Assembly: GCF_900186505.1 (NCBI RefSeq) | Contig: NZ_LT891970.1 | Coordinates: forward strand, 28,689-92,688 | DNA length: 64,000 nucleotides | Reading direction: 5' to 3' | Source: Enorma phocaeensis | GTDB lineage: Bacteria > Actinomycetota > Coriobacteriia > Coriobacteriales > Coriobacteriaceae | Part shown: positions 17,750 to 26,768 of the stretch, piece by piece | How positions within the stretch are numbered: position 1 is the first letter of the stretch | How the letters are laid out: every line of letters starts with the position of its first letter | Program-made: the position numbers and the translations under genes | The notes under the pieces: model-generated | Databases searched by the model: none | What the model was told of the DNA's origin: nothing | What the model saw: only the letters and a program-made list of their open reading frames with translations

Positions 17750-18978
17750 AGCCGGGGACGCGTCGTTGGGAGATGCTCGGCCATTTTGGCGGCGGCGTCG
17801 CTCGCGGCGGCTGCCATGCGCGCAGCGGCATCTGCCGCCTGGCCGAGCGTTGCGCACTTCACGAGAGCGCGGATCGTGCGCATGATGAGCTGGCGCGTCT
17901 CGGGGTCGATGTCTCCCGCCGCAGCGAGCATCTTTGGCAAGGTGACCTGCCAGTTGTCGCGTATCTGGGCGAAGCGCTCGCTGTCTGCCGCGCCGATGAC
18001 GTCGAAGACCGTATCGATGAAGCGGCCGCGCTCCTCGGGCGTGACGCTGCGCATCCAGCTCGCAAGCGTGGAATCCACGTAGCGCGCGCCGGCGGAGATG
18101 CGCTCCACGCAGCGGAATTCCGCACCGTCGACCACCCACGAGAAGGGGTTGTGCTGGAGCAGGGCGAAGCTCGTGCTGTCCACGATGGAGTAGTCCTCCT
18201 GGTCTTCGAAGATCATCCCAAAGACCGACGAGCGTGGCAGGGTCTTATCGATGCGGTCGCGCATGCGGGCGAACCCGCGGCCCCGCAGGAAGTTCTCGTT
18301 GAAGCCAGGGCCGTCGTGCGAGAACGCGCGCACGATGCGATCCTGCTGCGCGTGGGGCAGCATGATGGCTGCGTAGACGGCAAGGTTGCCGCCTTTGGAA
18401 TGACCGCCCACGTAGAGCGGGCCCGCGTACTCCCCCGCCACGCGCTCGAGGTAGGCCGCGGCGGACACCTGCGCCGGCACGGGGCTCTGGAAGGCCATGT
18501 TGAAGTCTTCCTTCCAGCCCACGATCGTCGAGTCCGTGCCGCGGAAGGCCACGTAGACCGCGCCACCCGGCAGGATGAAGGTGACGGCTGCGAACTGCTC
18601 CTCGCGCTCCTCGTTGGAAAGGGCGCGGTAGAGTGCCACGCGGACGGTGCGGAAGCGCGGGCTCGCGCAGGCGGCGCACAGAAGCTCGCGGCTGCCCTCG
18701 GGGTCCCAGCTCGTGCCCATCATCTCGTCGAAGAACTCCGCGCGCATGAGGGCGGGAAGCGGCGCGCCCTCAGGCCCGGTGAGCGCGGGCACGTCGCGCA
18801 GCAGGGCCGAGGGCAGGCGGAAGTAGGCGAACCACGAGAGGATGAGGCTGTCCACCGCGCCCAAGGGGCGCTCCCGAAACGTGTCGAGGCAGGTGCGCGC
18901 ATAGGTGACGATCGTGCCGCCTTCGCGCGCGTCGGCGCCGTGCGCGCGCCGCGCCTCCTCATCCCGCTCTGCAGCCAT
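17746..18978 (-). CDS. Mbeg1-like alpha/beta-hydrolase (DUF2974)
   Basis: The 410-residue protein has the DUF2974/Mbeg1-like pattern: an N-terminal VDSLILSWFAYFRLP, then YVAFRGTDSTIVGWKEDFNM and the lipase nucleophile elbow GGHSKGGNLAVYAA with Ser in G-H-S-K-G, and a downstream SHDGPGFN. This indicates a cytoplasmic lipase/esterase-like fold of unknown substrate. ATG at 18978 is chosen with GGGGGA upstream; the frame continues to 19020 without useful sequence. It lies 71 nt downstream of ldh on the same strand and may be co-transcribed. Its end overlaps the stop of the convergent nucleoid protein gene. Confidence 0.78.
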   Translation of the reverse strand: MAAERDEEARRAHGADAREGGTIVTYARTCLDTFRERPLGAVDSLILSWFAYFRLPSALLRDVPALTGPEGAPLPALMRAEFFDEMMGTSWDPEGSRELLCAACASPRFRTVRVALYRALSNEEREEQFAAVTFILPGGAVYVAFRGTDSTIVGWKEDFNMAFQSPVPAQVSAAAYLERVAGEYAGPLYVGGHSKGGNLAVYAAIMLPHAQQDRIVRAFSHDGPGFNENFLRGRGFARMRDRIDKTLPRSSVFGMIFEDQEDYSIVDSTSFALLQHNPFSWVVDGAEFRCVERISAGARYVDSTLASWMRSVTPEERGRFIDTVFDVIGAADSERFAQIRDNWQVTLPKMLAAAGDIDPETRQLIMRTIRALVKCATLGQAADAAARMAAAASDAAAKMAEHLPTTRPRL

Positions 18979-19049
18979 ACTCCCCCGTCCGCATGCGCCG
19001 AGCCGCCCGGCCGGCGGCACTCCCCTACCTAATCGATTCTAGCGCGGAG

Positions 19050-20000
19050 CTACGCCTCGAAGTCCACCTGGTCGATGATCTCCTTGAGCGCCTGCGCGGA
19101 GCTGTGGAGCTTGGTCATCTCGTCATCGGAGAGCGCGACGGGCACGCGGCACACCACGCCCTTGCGGCCGATGACCGTCGGCATGGAGATGGCGATCTCG
19201 TTCAAGCCGTACTCGCCCACCATGAGGCTCGACACCGGCAGCACGGAGTCCTCGTCATGCATGATCGCGGTGCAGATGCGCTTCACGGTCATGGCGATGC
19301 CGTAGTAGGTGGCGTGCTTCCTCTCGATGATCTCGTACGCGCTCATCTTGACGTTCTCCGCGATGCGGCGCTCGGCGGCCTCGTGGTCGTGATGGCCGAG
19401 CATCTCACAGAACGTGTCGAGCGGCACGCCCGCTACCATGGCGCTCGACCACGCGGCGAACTCGGAGTCGCCGTGCTCGCCCATGATGTAGGCGTGGACG
19501 GCGCGCGGGTCGACCTCGAGGTGCTCGCCTAGCATGTACTTGAGGCGCGCCGTGTCGAGCACGGTGCCCGAGCCGATGACCTGGCCCTCGGGGAGGCCGG
19601 ACATGCGGATGGCGGCGTAGGTGAGGACGTCGACCGGGTTGGAGACGACAAGCAGAACGCCCTCGAAGCCGCTTTCGCGGATCTTGGGGATGATGGACCT
19701 GAAGATCCGCACGTTCTTGGTCACGAGGTCGAGGCGCGTCTCTCCGGGCTTCTGGGCGGCGCCGGCCGTGACCACGATGATCGCGGCGTCCGCGGCGTCG
19801 GCGTAGTCGCCCGCGTAGACCTTGCACGGGCTCGCGAAGGGCACGCCGTGCGCGATGTCGAGCGCCTCGCCCTCCGCGCGGGCGCGGTCGACGTCGATGA
19901 GGACGATCTCCGAGAAGAGCCCGCTCTGCATGAGGGCGAACGCTGACGAGGAACCCACGAATCCGCAGCCGACGATAGCCACCTTACGATCGTTGATCAT
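19050..20000 (-). CDS. ldh: L-lactate dehydrogenase
   Basis: The 316-residue enzyme shows VAIVGCGFVGSSSAFAL (NAD-binding), TAGAAQKPGETRLDLV (substrate loop with Arg), VVSNPVDVLTY and the catalytic IMGEHGDSEF, all typical of bacterial L-LDH. It reduces pyruvate to L-lactate and regenerates NAD+ in fermentation, in the cytoplasm. Alternative malate dehydrogenase identity is less likely because the substrate loop has Gln (AQKPGETR), the lactate-type residue. The gene is divergent from a GT2 gene starting at 20226, and a 225-bp spacer separates them. Length is normal. Confidence 0.93.
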   Translation of the reverse strand: MINDRKVAIVGCGFVGSSSAFALMQSGLFSEIVLIDVDRARAEGEALDIAHGVPFASPCKVYAGDYADAADAAIIVVTAGAAQKPGETRLDLVTKNVRIFRSIIPKIRESGFEGVLLVVSNPVDVLTYAAIRMSGLPEGQVIGSGTVLDTARLKYMLGEHLEVDPRAVHAYIMGEHGDSEFAAWSSAMVAGVPLDTFCEMLGHHDHEAAERRIAENVKMSAYEIIERKHATYYGIAMTVKRICTAIMHDEDSVLPVSSLMVGEYGLNEIAISMPTVIGRKGVVCRVPVALSDDEMTKLHSSAQALKEIIDQVDFEA

Positions 20001-20225
20001 AGCTGTCTCCCATCTCCCGTCCGGCAGGTGCCGGCGGGGCCGTCTATACGCTACTGATTCTCCCCCATTTTCAGACGGCTAATCAGGGCTATGCATCGCG
20101 ACAGGAAACGCACGACCGCTGTTTTGCCGCGGCGCGCGATCGTGGGTTACCATACTGCTGTGTGGTCGACGCCGCCTCGCATCATGGGCGGCACGAGAGG
20201 CAAGCTAACCCGGAACGTGAGGGTC

Positions 20226-21269
20226 ATGGAATCGATCAACGTCAGCGTCGTGGTGCCTTGTTACAACGCGGAGCGCACGCTCCCGCGCTGCATCGACTCG
20301 TTGCTTGCGCAGACGGCCGACTCCTTCGAGGTCATCTGCGTGAACGATGGGTCCAAAGACTCCACGCTGGAGCTGATCCGCGCCGCTGCCGAGACGCACC
20401 CCGAGCTCATCCGTTACGTCGACCAGAAGAACGCGGGCCTCTGGAACGCCCGCTGGAGCGGGACCGATGTCGCCCGCGGGGAGTACGTGGCATACCTCGA
20501 CAGCGACGACTACGTCGATGAGACCTTCGTGCAGGCGTTCCTCGACACCGCTCGGGAAGCCGACGCCGATATCGTGGTCTGTGGGTTCAAGCGCATCGAC
20601 GAGGAGACCCAGGAGGTCCTCTCCGTGGAGATGGATGACGCCCGGCCGCCGTTTCGCCCGCTAGACGACCCGGGCGAGCTCATCTCGATCAACTCGGCGG
20701 CGTGGAACAAGATGTTCAAGCGCTCGTTGCTGCTATCCATGCACCGGCTCGACAACCCGCCGCAGATCTTGGAGGATGTGACGCTCAGCCAGCTCGCCTA
20801 CCTCGCGACGAAGGGGACCGTCGCCTTCACCGGCAGCGCGCCCTACCGCTACATGATCCACGCCGACTCGATGATCAACACCATCACCTCCCCGCAGATC
20901 GAGAGCATCCGCCGCGCGCTCCTGGAGATCCGGGAGCATTTCCTCGCCGAGGTCCCGGAATCGAAGCTGCTTGAGGCCTTTGAGACCACGGTCTTCCTCC
21001 ACATGGGGATCGCCATCCCCTTCCGCGTCTCGGCGAGCGACCAGATGGACCTCGGACGCGAGCTGGCACTCACGACGGAGTACCTCGACCGTTGGTTCCC
21101 GCTCTGGAAGACCTCACGGTACATGAAAGCCGGCTATGCCCTCAAGCACCGCGGCGCCTTCATCAAGCTCTTCATCGCCTCGCGGTTCTACAAATGGCAT
21201 CTCATGCGCCCGTTCCTGGCACTCTATCGCTTCGTGGTCGAACGGCTCCACATCGAGATCAAGTGGTAA
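20226..21269 (+). CDS. GT2-family glycosyltransferase
   Basis: The 347-residue protein has the GT-A signature: VSVVVPCYNAERTLPRCIDS, ICVNDGSKDSTLELI, and the metal-binding YLDSDDYVDE. The C-terminal third (after about 230) is basic and aromatic and may contact membrane or acceptor lipid. ATG at 20226 is selected because the catalytic domain begins immediately; an in-frame ATG at 20184 and one at 20091 give non-conserved extensions. The Shine-Dalgarno (GTGAGGG) is weak. It stands alone on the plus strand between ldh and a minus-strand aminotransferase. Substrate unknown. Confidence 0.86.
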   Translation: MESINVSVVVPCYNAERTLPRCIDSLLAQTADSFEVICVNDGSKDSTLELIRAAAETHPELIRYVDQKNAGLWNARWSGTDVARGEYVAYLDSDDYVDETFVQAFLDTAREADADIVVCGFKRIDEETQEVLSVEMDDARPPFRPLDDPGELISINSAAWNKMFKRSLLLSMHRLDNPPQILEDVTLSQLAYLATKGTVAFTGSAPYRYMIHADSMINTITSPQIESIRRALLEIREHFLAEVPESKLLEAFETTVFLHMGIAIPFRVSASDQMDLGRELALTTEYLDRWFPLWKTSRYMKAGYALKHRGAFIKLFIASRFYKWHLMRPFLALYRFVVERLHIEIKW

Positions 21270-21622
21270 CCGCGCGGAATAAGGACATAGATAGGACGAC
21301 GTCCTGAATAACCCGCTTCCCGCCTCCCCCGTCGCGGGAAGAACGGCAATGCGCGTCGTGTCTAAACACTTTTTTCGATTTTGAACGATTGATTCTCGGC
21401 GTTTACCGGTGCGTTTTCTCCACCCGGTGGATATCGACTAACAAAAGCCCAGTTGAAAGACTTTCCGAATGTGGGGTTTGGAGCCTCAATCGTACAAAAT
21501 CGAAATATGTGCCTAACCGGGCGGCTTCCGGACGTGTAGGCGACGCGAAACGGGGGTCGGGAGCCGCGTGGGCGCCGGTCTGTCGACGCGCGGCGCACGC
21601 GAGCGGGGCACGCCCACAGCAA
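21270..21622. other. Gene-free stretch with weak hairpin and A/T-rich patch
   Basis: No credible gene is visible. A stem CTTCCCGC/GCGGGAAG with a 10-nt loop (21316-21341) lies about 45 nt after the glycosyltransferase stop and may act as its terminator, but no T-run follows. A T-rich tract (CTTTTTTCGATTTT) occurs near 21367. Confidence 0.4.
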
Positions 21623-21652
21623 GGGCCGCATCCGAGCTATCGGATGCGGCCC
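21623..21652 (-). terminator. Terminator-like hairpin after aminotransferase
   Basis: A perfect 13-bp stem (GGGCCGCATCCGA with TCGGATGCGGCCC) encloses a 4-nt loop. It begins 25 nt past the stop of the minus-strand aminotransferase; the following minus-strand bases TTGCTGTGG give only a weak T-run. Confidence 0.6.
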
Positions 21653-21676
21653 CGATCGCGTCTTCTCTCGGAACGG

Positions 21677-22840
21677 CTACCTGATGCCCGCCGCCTCGAT
21701 CGCGGCGACGGTGGCGCGCAGGCCATCCGGCGGCAGCACGAGCGCCATGCGCACGTAGCCCTCGCCCGACGGCCCGAAGCTCGCGCCCGGTGTGACCACG
21801 ACGCCCGCTCGCTCCATGAGCTCCTCGCAAAACGCCATGGAATCCGTACGGCCGCCCGGCAGCTTGACCCACACGAACATGGAGCCGTGCGCGTTGGGGC
21901 GCTCCCAACCGATCGACTCGAGACCGTCGCAAAGCGCGTCGCGGCGCTCCTGGTACATCATGCGCTGGTGCTCGACCTCGTCGAGCGGACCCGTGAGCGC
22001 GGCGATGGCCGCCTTCTGGATGGGAAAGAACATGCCGAAGTCGATCTGGCTGCGCAGCTTCGCGAAGGCGGCGACCACATCCTGCCGGCCGACGATGAAG
22101 CCGATCCGCGCACCCGTGACGTTGAACGACTTGGAGAGCGAGAAGAACTCCACGCCCACCTCGAGCGCGCCGGGGTAGGACAGGAAGCTCCCGCCGCGCG
22201 GGCCGTCGTAGACGATATCGGAATAGGCGTTATCATGCACGATCAACAGATCATGCTCGCGCGCGAACGCAATGATCTCCTCGTAAAGCTCTGGCGTGCC
22301 GACGCTGCCCACGGGATTGGCCGGCAGCGACACGATCATGTATTTGGCGCGGTCGGCAACCGCGGGGTCGATGCCCTGCACATGGGGCAGGAAGTCGTGC
22401 TCGGCGTTGAGCGGATAGTAAGCGAGCTCGCCATCGGCAATCTTCACGCCCGCCTCGAACACGGGGTAGCACGGATCGGGCACGAGCACGGTATCGCCGG
22501 GATCAAGCAGGGCGAGACCCAGATGCCCCACGCCCTCCTGCGTGCCGTTGCAGGAGGCCACCATGTCGGGCGTAATGCCCTCCACGCCGAAGCGGCGCTC
22601 GTAGTAGTCGCAAACGGCCTGCTTGAGCTCGGGCAGGTCGCCTAGGCTGTACTTCCACTGCGCAGGGTCTGCAGCCGCATTGCGCAACGCCTCGACCACA
22701 TGGTCGTAGGGCGCGAAGTCAGGCGTGCCCACGGAGAGGTTGTAGATCTTACGGCCCTCCGCCTCGAGCTTGAGACGCTTCGCGTTGAGCGAGGAAAACA
22801 CCTCCGCGCCGAACCGATCGAGACGATGCGAACATTCCAT
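21677..22840 (-). CDS. PLP-dependent class I/II aminotransferase (LL-diaminopimelate aminotransferase-like)
   Basis: The 387-residue protein is a fold-type I aminotransferase: YNLSVGTPDFAPYDHVVEAL, a CNGTQEGVGHLGLALLDPGD stretch, LPANPVGSVGTPELY, HDNAYSDIVYDG and the PLP lysine in SLSKSFNVTGARIGF. The C-terminus has VWVKLPGG and RMALV. The overall pattern (G-T-P-D, long GDTVLVPDPCYPVF) is closest to DapL-type LL-diaminopimelate or related broad aminotransferases; the exact substrate cannot be fixed. ATG at 22840 fits the family start; the frame extends to 23014 without similarity. The 475-bp upstream region is unusual (inverted repeats, A/T block). Confidence 0.82.
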   Translation of the reverse strand: MECSHRLDRFGAEVFSSLNAKRLKLEAEGRKIYNLSVGTPDFAPYDHVVEALRNAAADPAQWKYSLGDLPELKQAVCDYYERRFGVEGITPDMVASCNGTQEGVGHLGLALLDPGDTVLVPDPCYPVFEAGVKIADGELAYYPLNAEHDFLPHVQGIDPAVADRAKYMIVSLPANPVGSVGTPELYEEIIAFAREHDLLIVHDNAYSDIVYDGPRGGSFLSYPGALEVGVEFFSLSKSFNVTGARIGFIVGRQDVVAAFAKLRSQIDFGMFFPIQKAAIAALTGPLDEVEHQRMMYQERRDALCDGLESIGWERPNAHGSMFVWVKLPGGRTDSMAFCEELMERAGVVVTPGASFGPSGEGYVRMALVLPPDGLRATVAAIEAAGIR

Positions 22841-23019
22841 GGTAACCGCCTTATCCCATGCGCGAACACCGCGGTGCCCGCGCGATCCCAATGCAAACGT
22901 CAACAATGTAGCACGCCAGCGCTTCCAATGGATGAGACGACGGCTATTCTTGGAGCGACTAGCGCGTCCTATGGCAGAACCCCGCCCTCCCATCAACGGC
23001 ACAACAGTATTCATGACGG

Positions 23020-23137
23020 GTTACGGTGGTCGTTCGCGGAGATGGTTGGTATACCCCGATATGGACGGGGAAAATTGCAGGTGAACTCATCACTAAGACG
23101 CGCTATAGCGGGCCGATCCGCTATTGACCACCGTAAC
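23020..23137. repeat. Nested inverted repeat upstream of the aminotransferase
   Basis: GTTACGGTGGTC at 23020-23031 is the exact reverse complement of GACCACCGTAAC at 23126-23137. Inside the right half a second perfect hairpin lies at 23105-23124 (ATAGCGG, loop GCCGAT, CCGCTAT). The 22841-23315 gap has no gene; the element could be a structured leader of the minus-strand aminotransferase mRNA, or a small mobile repeat. Confidence 0.55.
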
Positions 23138-23159
23138 TCGAAGCGAACGTTTCTGCGAG

Positions 23160-23225
23160 AGATAGCAGAATACATGATTTTGTATAAATATATAATTATA
23201 TTTATATTTTTATATCTTCATCCAA
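23160..23225. other. Extremely A/T-rich block
   Basis: About 65 bp made almost only of A and T (TATAAATATATAATTATATT and similar) in an otherwise GC-rich region. It contains no gene. It may be a promoter-proximal or curved DNA segment between the aminotransferase and nadE 3' end. A GCCGGCAA-AGC-TTGCCGGC hairpin follows at 23247-23265. Confidence 0.6.
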
Positions 23226-23315
23226 TCAGCTTGTCATGGAGCCGAAGCCGGCAAAGCTTGCCGGCGAATCGTGCGAGCACGTTATCCGGTACACAACGAA
23301 AAACTCCCAGCAAGC

Positions 23316-25448
23316 CTACAGCGCATCGATCTCCGCGAGCCAGAGCCGCATCGCAGCATCGGAAGGCATGCGCCAGTCGCCGCGCGGCGAGAGCGTGACC
23401 GATCCCACCTTGGGTCCGTCCGGCAGACAGCTGCGTTTGAACTGCTGGGCGAAGAACCGCCGGTAGAACACCCGCAGCCACGAGCGAACCGTCTCGCTAT
23501 CGTAGACGCCCGAGAACGCCCGGCATGCCATGCGGTAGATCTTTCCCGGCGCGAACCCAAAGCGAAGCAGATGATAGAGGAAGAAGTCATGCAGCTCGTA
23601 GGGACCGACGAGGTCTTCGGTGCGCTGTGCAATCTCACCGGCGCCCGTCGGTGGCAACAGCTCCGGCGAGACAGGAGTGTCCAGGATATCGAGCAGCGTC
23701 TGAGCGATCTGGCCGCCGAATGCATCAGCTGCGTAGCGGACGAGATGACGCACGAGCGTCTTGGGCACGCTCGCGTTCACGCCGTACATGCTCATATGGT
23801 CCCCGTTGTAGGTCGCCCAGCCGAGCGCGAGCTCGGAAAGGTCACCCGTGCCGATCACGAATCCACCGACTTGGTTGGCGATATCCATGAGAATCTGCGT
23901 GCGCTCGCGGGCCTGGCTGTTCTCGTAGGTGACGTCTTGGACAGCCGGGTCGTGCCCGATGTCCGCGAAGTGCCGCTCCACCGCGGGCCCGATGGGTACC
24001 TCGCGGAAGCTCACCCCAAGCGCCTCGGCGAGGGTCTCGGCGTTGCCCTTGGTGCGCTTGGTGGTACCGAACCCCGGCATCGACACCGCTGTGATGCCCG
24101 TACGCGGCAGATCGAGCGCATCGAAGGCGCGTACGGTCACGAGCAGGGCGAGCGTCGAGTCCAACCCGCCCGAGAGGCCGATGACCGCATGCTTGGTGCC
24201 CGTGTGCGCAAGGCGCGTCTTGAGTCCCGCGGCCTGCAGGCCAAAGATGGTCTCGCAACGCTCGGCGATGTCCTCGCGAGCAGCCGGCACGAACGGCGTG
24301 CGCGGGAAGATGCGCAGCGTGTCGAGGGCGGAGTACATAAGGCGCGGCGCGCCGGAGACGGCGGGGGGCTCAGCATCCACCGCGGTGCAGATGTCGGCAT
24401 CCAGGGAGAACGAGAACCCGACGTCGAGCACGCCCGGCTCGGCAGCAGCGGGCTCGACCCAGGTGGTGCAGCGCCGGCGCTCGGCAGCCAAGCGGTCGAG
24501 ATCAACATCGGCGATGGCCATCTCGCAGCTGAAAAGCGGCGTTCTAGCGAGCAGCGAACCGTTCTCCGCGATGAGGTTCTCGCCCGCGAAAACCAGGTCC
24601 GTGGTGGACTCGCCCTCACCCGCATCCGCATAGGCGTACGCGCAGAACAACCGCGCACTCTGACCGGCAACGAGGCTGCGGCGGTACTCGGCCTTGCCGA
24701 TGACTTCGCTCGATGCGGAGCTGTTGAGGATCACGGTCGCACCTGCGCGCACCATGTCAACGCTCGGCGGAGCGGCGATCCATAGGTCCTCGCACACCTC
24801 GACGCCCATTGCGAGGTCGGCCATGCCCTCATCGGCGCAGCGGTAGACGATGCGCGACGCGAGCGGTGCCAGCCGTCCGGCGACCTCGACGGCAAGGGGG
24901 TCTCCGGGCCTGGGCGCGGGGGTGAACCAGCGGCGCTCGTAGAACTCGCCATAATTGGGCAGGCTCTCCTTGGCGGTGAGCCCCAGCAGCTCCCCGCGGC
25001 AGCAGGCTGCCGTGCAGTTGTAGAGCGCGCTCCCGACCGCAACGGGCAGGCCCACCGTGAAGAACATGGGTACATCAGCGGTCGCATCGAGAATACGCGC
25101 GAGAGCGGCTTCGGCGGCGCGGAGCAAAGCCCGGTCGAAGAACAGGTCGGCACAGGTGTAGCCCGTAAGGCAGAGCTCGGGCAGCACGAGAGCTCCTGCA
25201 CCCCGCGCAGCCGCATCGCGCACACATGAGAGAATAGCCTCGGCGTTGGCATCGACGTCTGCGACGCGGATCCTTGGCGTGCTCGCCGCGATGCGGAAGA
25301 AGCCATCGGTCGACGGCCCAGCTGGCATAGTGCCCGACACGCCAGCGCTCGCTACGTCCGGAGTGTTCGGGGCGGTGTCCTGGGTGGCATCCGGGCGCGC
25401 CGTCTCGTCCACCATGCCCTCTGCAAGCGGTGCCTTCTGCTCGTCCAT
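23316..25448 (-). CDS. nadE: Glutamine-dependent NAD+ synthetase
   Basis: The 710-residue enzyme has two domains. The N-terminal nitrilase-type glutaminase (about 50-330) shows LVLPELCLTGYTCADLF (Glu), a KESLPNYGEFYE stretch (Lys) and GVEVCEDLW (nucleophile Cys). The C-terminal ATP pyrophosphatase domain (about 390-700) shows the P-loop VIGLSGGLDSTLALL and GTGDLSELALGW. It amidates nicotinic acid adenine dinucleotide to NAD+ using glutamine-derived ammonia. The first ~45 residues are a low-complexity extension not expected in the family; ATG at 25448 has GGAAGGGAATGAG upstream, but a shorter start cannot be excluded. It is downstream of two GT2 genes on the same strand. Confidence 0.94.
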   Translation of the reverse strand: MDEQKAPLAEGMVDETARPDATQDTAPNTPDVASAGVSGTMPAGPSTDGFFRIAASTPRIRVADVDANAEAILSCVRDAAARGAGALVLPELCLTGYTCADLFFDRALLRAAEAALARILDATADVPMFFTVGLPVAVGSALYNCTAACCRGELLGLTAKESLPNYGEFYERRWFTPAPRPGDPLAVEVAGRLAPLASRIVYRCADEGMADLAMGVEVCEDLWIAAPPSVDMVRAGATVILNSSASSEVIGKAEYRRSLVAGQSARLFCAYAYADAGEGESTTDLVFAGENLIAENGSLLARTPLFSCEMAIADVDLDRLAAERRRCTTWVEPAAAEPGVLDVGFSFSLDADICTAVDAEPPAVSGAPRLMYSALDTLRIFPRTPFVPAAREDIAERCETIFGLQAAGLKTRLAHTGTKHAVIGLSGGLDSTLALLVTVRAFDALDLPRTGITAVSMPGFGTTKRTKGNAETLAEALGVSFREVPIGPAVERHFADIGHDPAVQDVTYENSQARERTQILMDIANQVGGFVIGTGDLSELALGWATYNGDHMSMYGVNASVPKTLVRHLVRYAADAFGGQIAQTLLDILDTPVSPELLPPTGAGEIAQRTEDLVGPYELHDFFLYHLLRFGFAPGKIYRMACRAFSGVYDSETVRSWLRVFYRRFFAQQFKRSCLPDGPKVGSVTLSPRGDWRMPSDAAMRLWLAEIDAL

Positions 25449-25467
25449 CTCATTCCCTTCCGTTTTG

Positions 25468-25541
25468 GCCGCGCCGAGAAGGCCGACCGGGTTCGTCTAC
25501 ATCGGCCGCACCGAGAAGGCCGGCCGGGTTCGTTCGCATCG
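25468..25541. repeat. 37-bp tandem duplication upstream of nadE
   Basis: The 37 bases from 25468 (GCCGCGCCGAGAAGGCC...) recur at 25505 with few differences. The two units fill much of the 126-bp spacer between the glycosyltransferase stop at 25575 and the nadE start. Confidence 0.7.
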
Positions 25542-25574
25542 ATCGCGCCGCAGGAGCGGCCGATGTCGCCCGCC

Positions 25575-26768
25575 TCATCCACGGCGGAGCGCGCGCTCCA
25601 CGCACTGGGCGAGACCGCGCGTCGCAACGAAGAAGCGCATGAGGCCCGCCTTGCCCAGATGCACGCCGGATGCATCCGCGCGCTTCACAGCGTGCGCCGC
25701 ATGCCGCACAGCACCCTGTTGCGGAAGGTCCGCCCAACGGGGTCCGTACGCGCGCTCCAAAAGCTCCGCCAGGCGCCGCGCCGATCGCTGCGCGCAGCGA
25801 TCGCTCACGCCCAAGAGGTCGAAGAGCGTGAAGTCGAGGCACCAAGTGACCATCTCCGTCGGGCAGAGCGCACCGAGGCTATGATCCTCCCACGCGGAGA
25901 AGATGCTCGCGAACACCTCGAGGTGCTGCTCGAGCTTGCGCTCGCGCGATGAGCGAGCGTTGAACACGTGGGTGAGCGAACCCTCCGTCATGCGGTAGCG
26001 GTAGAGCTTGTCCGCGATGAGGACCGTCGTGCGTGCGAGGGGGTATACCGTGAAGTGGAACGGCACGTCCTCCGCGAAGCGCAGCGACTCATCGAAACGG
26101 ATGCCGCCACGCTCGACGAACGCGCGCGTGAGCACGGTGCGCCATGCATAGGGCTGGGCGTTCGCCGAGAAGAGGAGCGCCGGATCGAAGCCGTGGAAGA
26201 TGCGGTCCTCGGGACTCAGCAAGCGCTTGATGCGCGCAGATGCCGCCTCCTCCGGCTCGCAGACCGCGCCGAAGGTCACCGCGTCCACGCCCTCCGCGGA
26301 TGAGAAGGCGGCAAGCACCCGCGCGCAGAGGTTGGGTTCGACGATGTCATCGGAATCCAGGAAAGCGATGAGCTCGCCGCGCGCAGCAGCGATCCCGGTA
26401 TTCCGCGCGGCGGAGAGGCCGGCGTTGGCCTGGTGGATGATGCGCACGCGCGCGTCGCGATCGGCATAGGACGCGAGAACCGCCGCGGCACCATCGGGCG
26501 AGCCGTCGTCCACGCAGACGACCTCGATGTCGCGCACGGTCTGAGCGAGCGCCGAGTCGAGGCAGGCGGGCAGGGTCTGCTCGGTGTTGTACACCGGCAC
26601 GATGAAGGTCATGCGCGGAACATGCGTTGACGCGGCGGCAGGGCCCTCGGGGACGGTGGAGCACGCGGTTCCACCGTCTACAACCCGCCCGGAAACCACG
26701 GGTACCCCGGTCGAAAGAGGCGCCGCGACGTCGGCCGCGAACCGCTCGGCCTTCGCCCCCCTACTCAT
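25575..26768 (-). CDS. GT2-family glycosyltransferase
   Basis: The 397-residue protein has an N-terminal ~50-residue low-complexity region and then the GT-A domain: MTFIVPVYNTEQTLPACLDS, VCVDDGSPDG, NAGLSAARNTGI and the metal site FLDSDDIVE. Such enzymes transfer sugars to surface glycan intermediates. Its start ATG (26768) overlaps the stop of the upstream GT2 gene by 8 nt, so translation of the pair is probably coupled. ATG inside the frame just before TFIVPVYN is a shorter alternative start. Donor and acceptor unknown. Confidence 0.86.
   Translation of the reverse strand: MSRGAKAERFAADVAAPLSTGVPVVSGRVVDGGTACSTVPEGPAAASTHVPRMTFIVPVYNTEQTLPACLDSALAQTVRDIEVVCVDDGSPDGAAAVLASYADRDARVRIIHQANAGLSAARNTGIAAARGELIAFLDSDDIVEPNLCARVLAAFSSAEGVDAVTFGAVCEPEEAASARIKRLLSPEDRIFHGFDPALLFSANAQPYAWRTVLTRAFVERGGIRFDESLRFAEDVPFHFTVYPLARTTVLIADKLYRYRMTEGSLTHVFNARSSRERKLEQHLEVFASIFSAWEDHSLGALCPTEMVTWCLDFTLFDLLGVSDRCAQRSARRLAELLERAYGPRWADLPQQGAVRHAAHAVKRADASGVHLGKAGLMRFFVATRGLAQCVERALRRG

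Noticed and set aside
20091..20225. Upstream extension of the GT2 gene at 20226
   Set aside because: The extra N-terminal residues are basic and non-conserved; the GT-A domain begins right after ATG 20226.
23247..23265. Terminator for nadE
   Set aside because: The 8-bp GCCGGCAA stem has no T-run on the minus strand and a 3-nt loop; it may act otherwise, but evidence is too weak to call.
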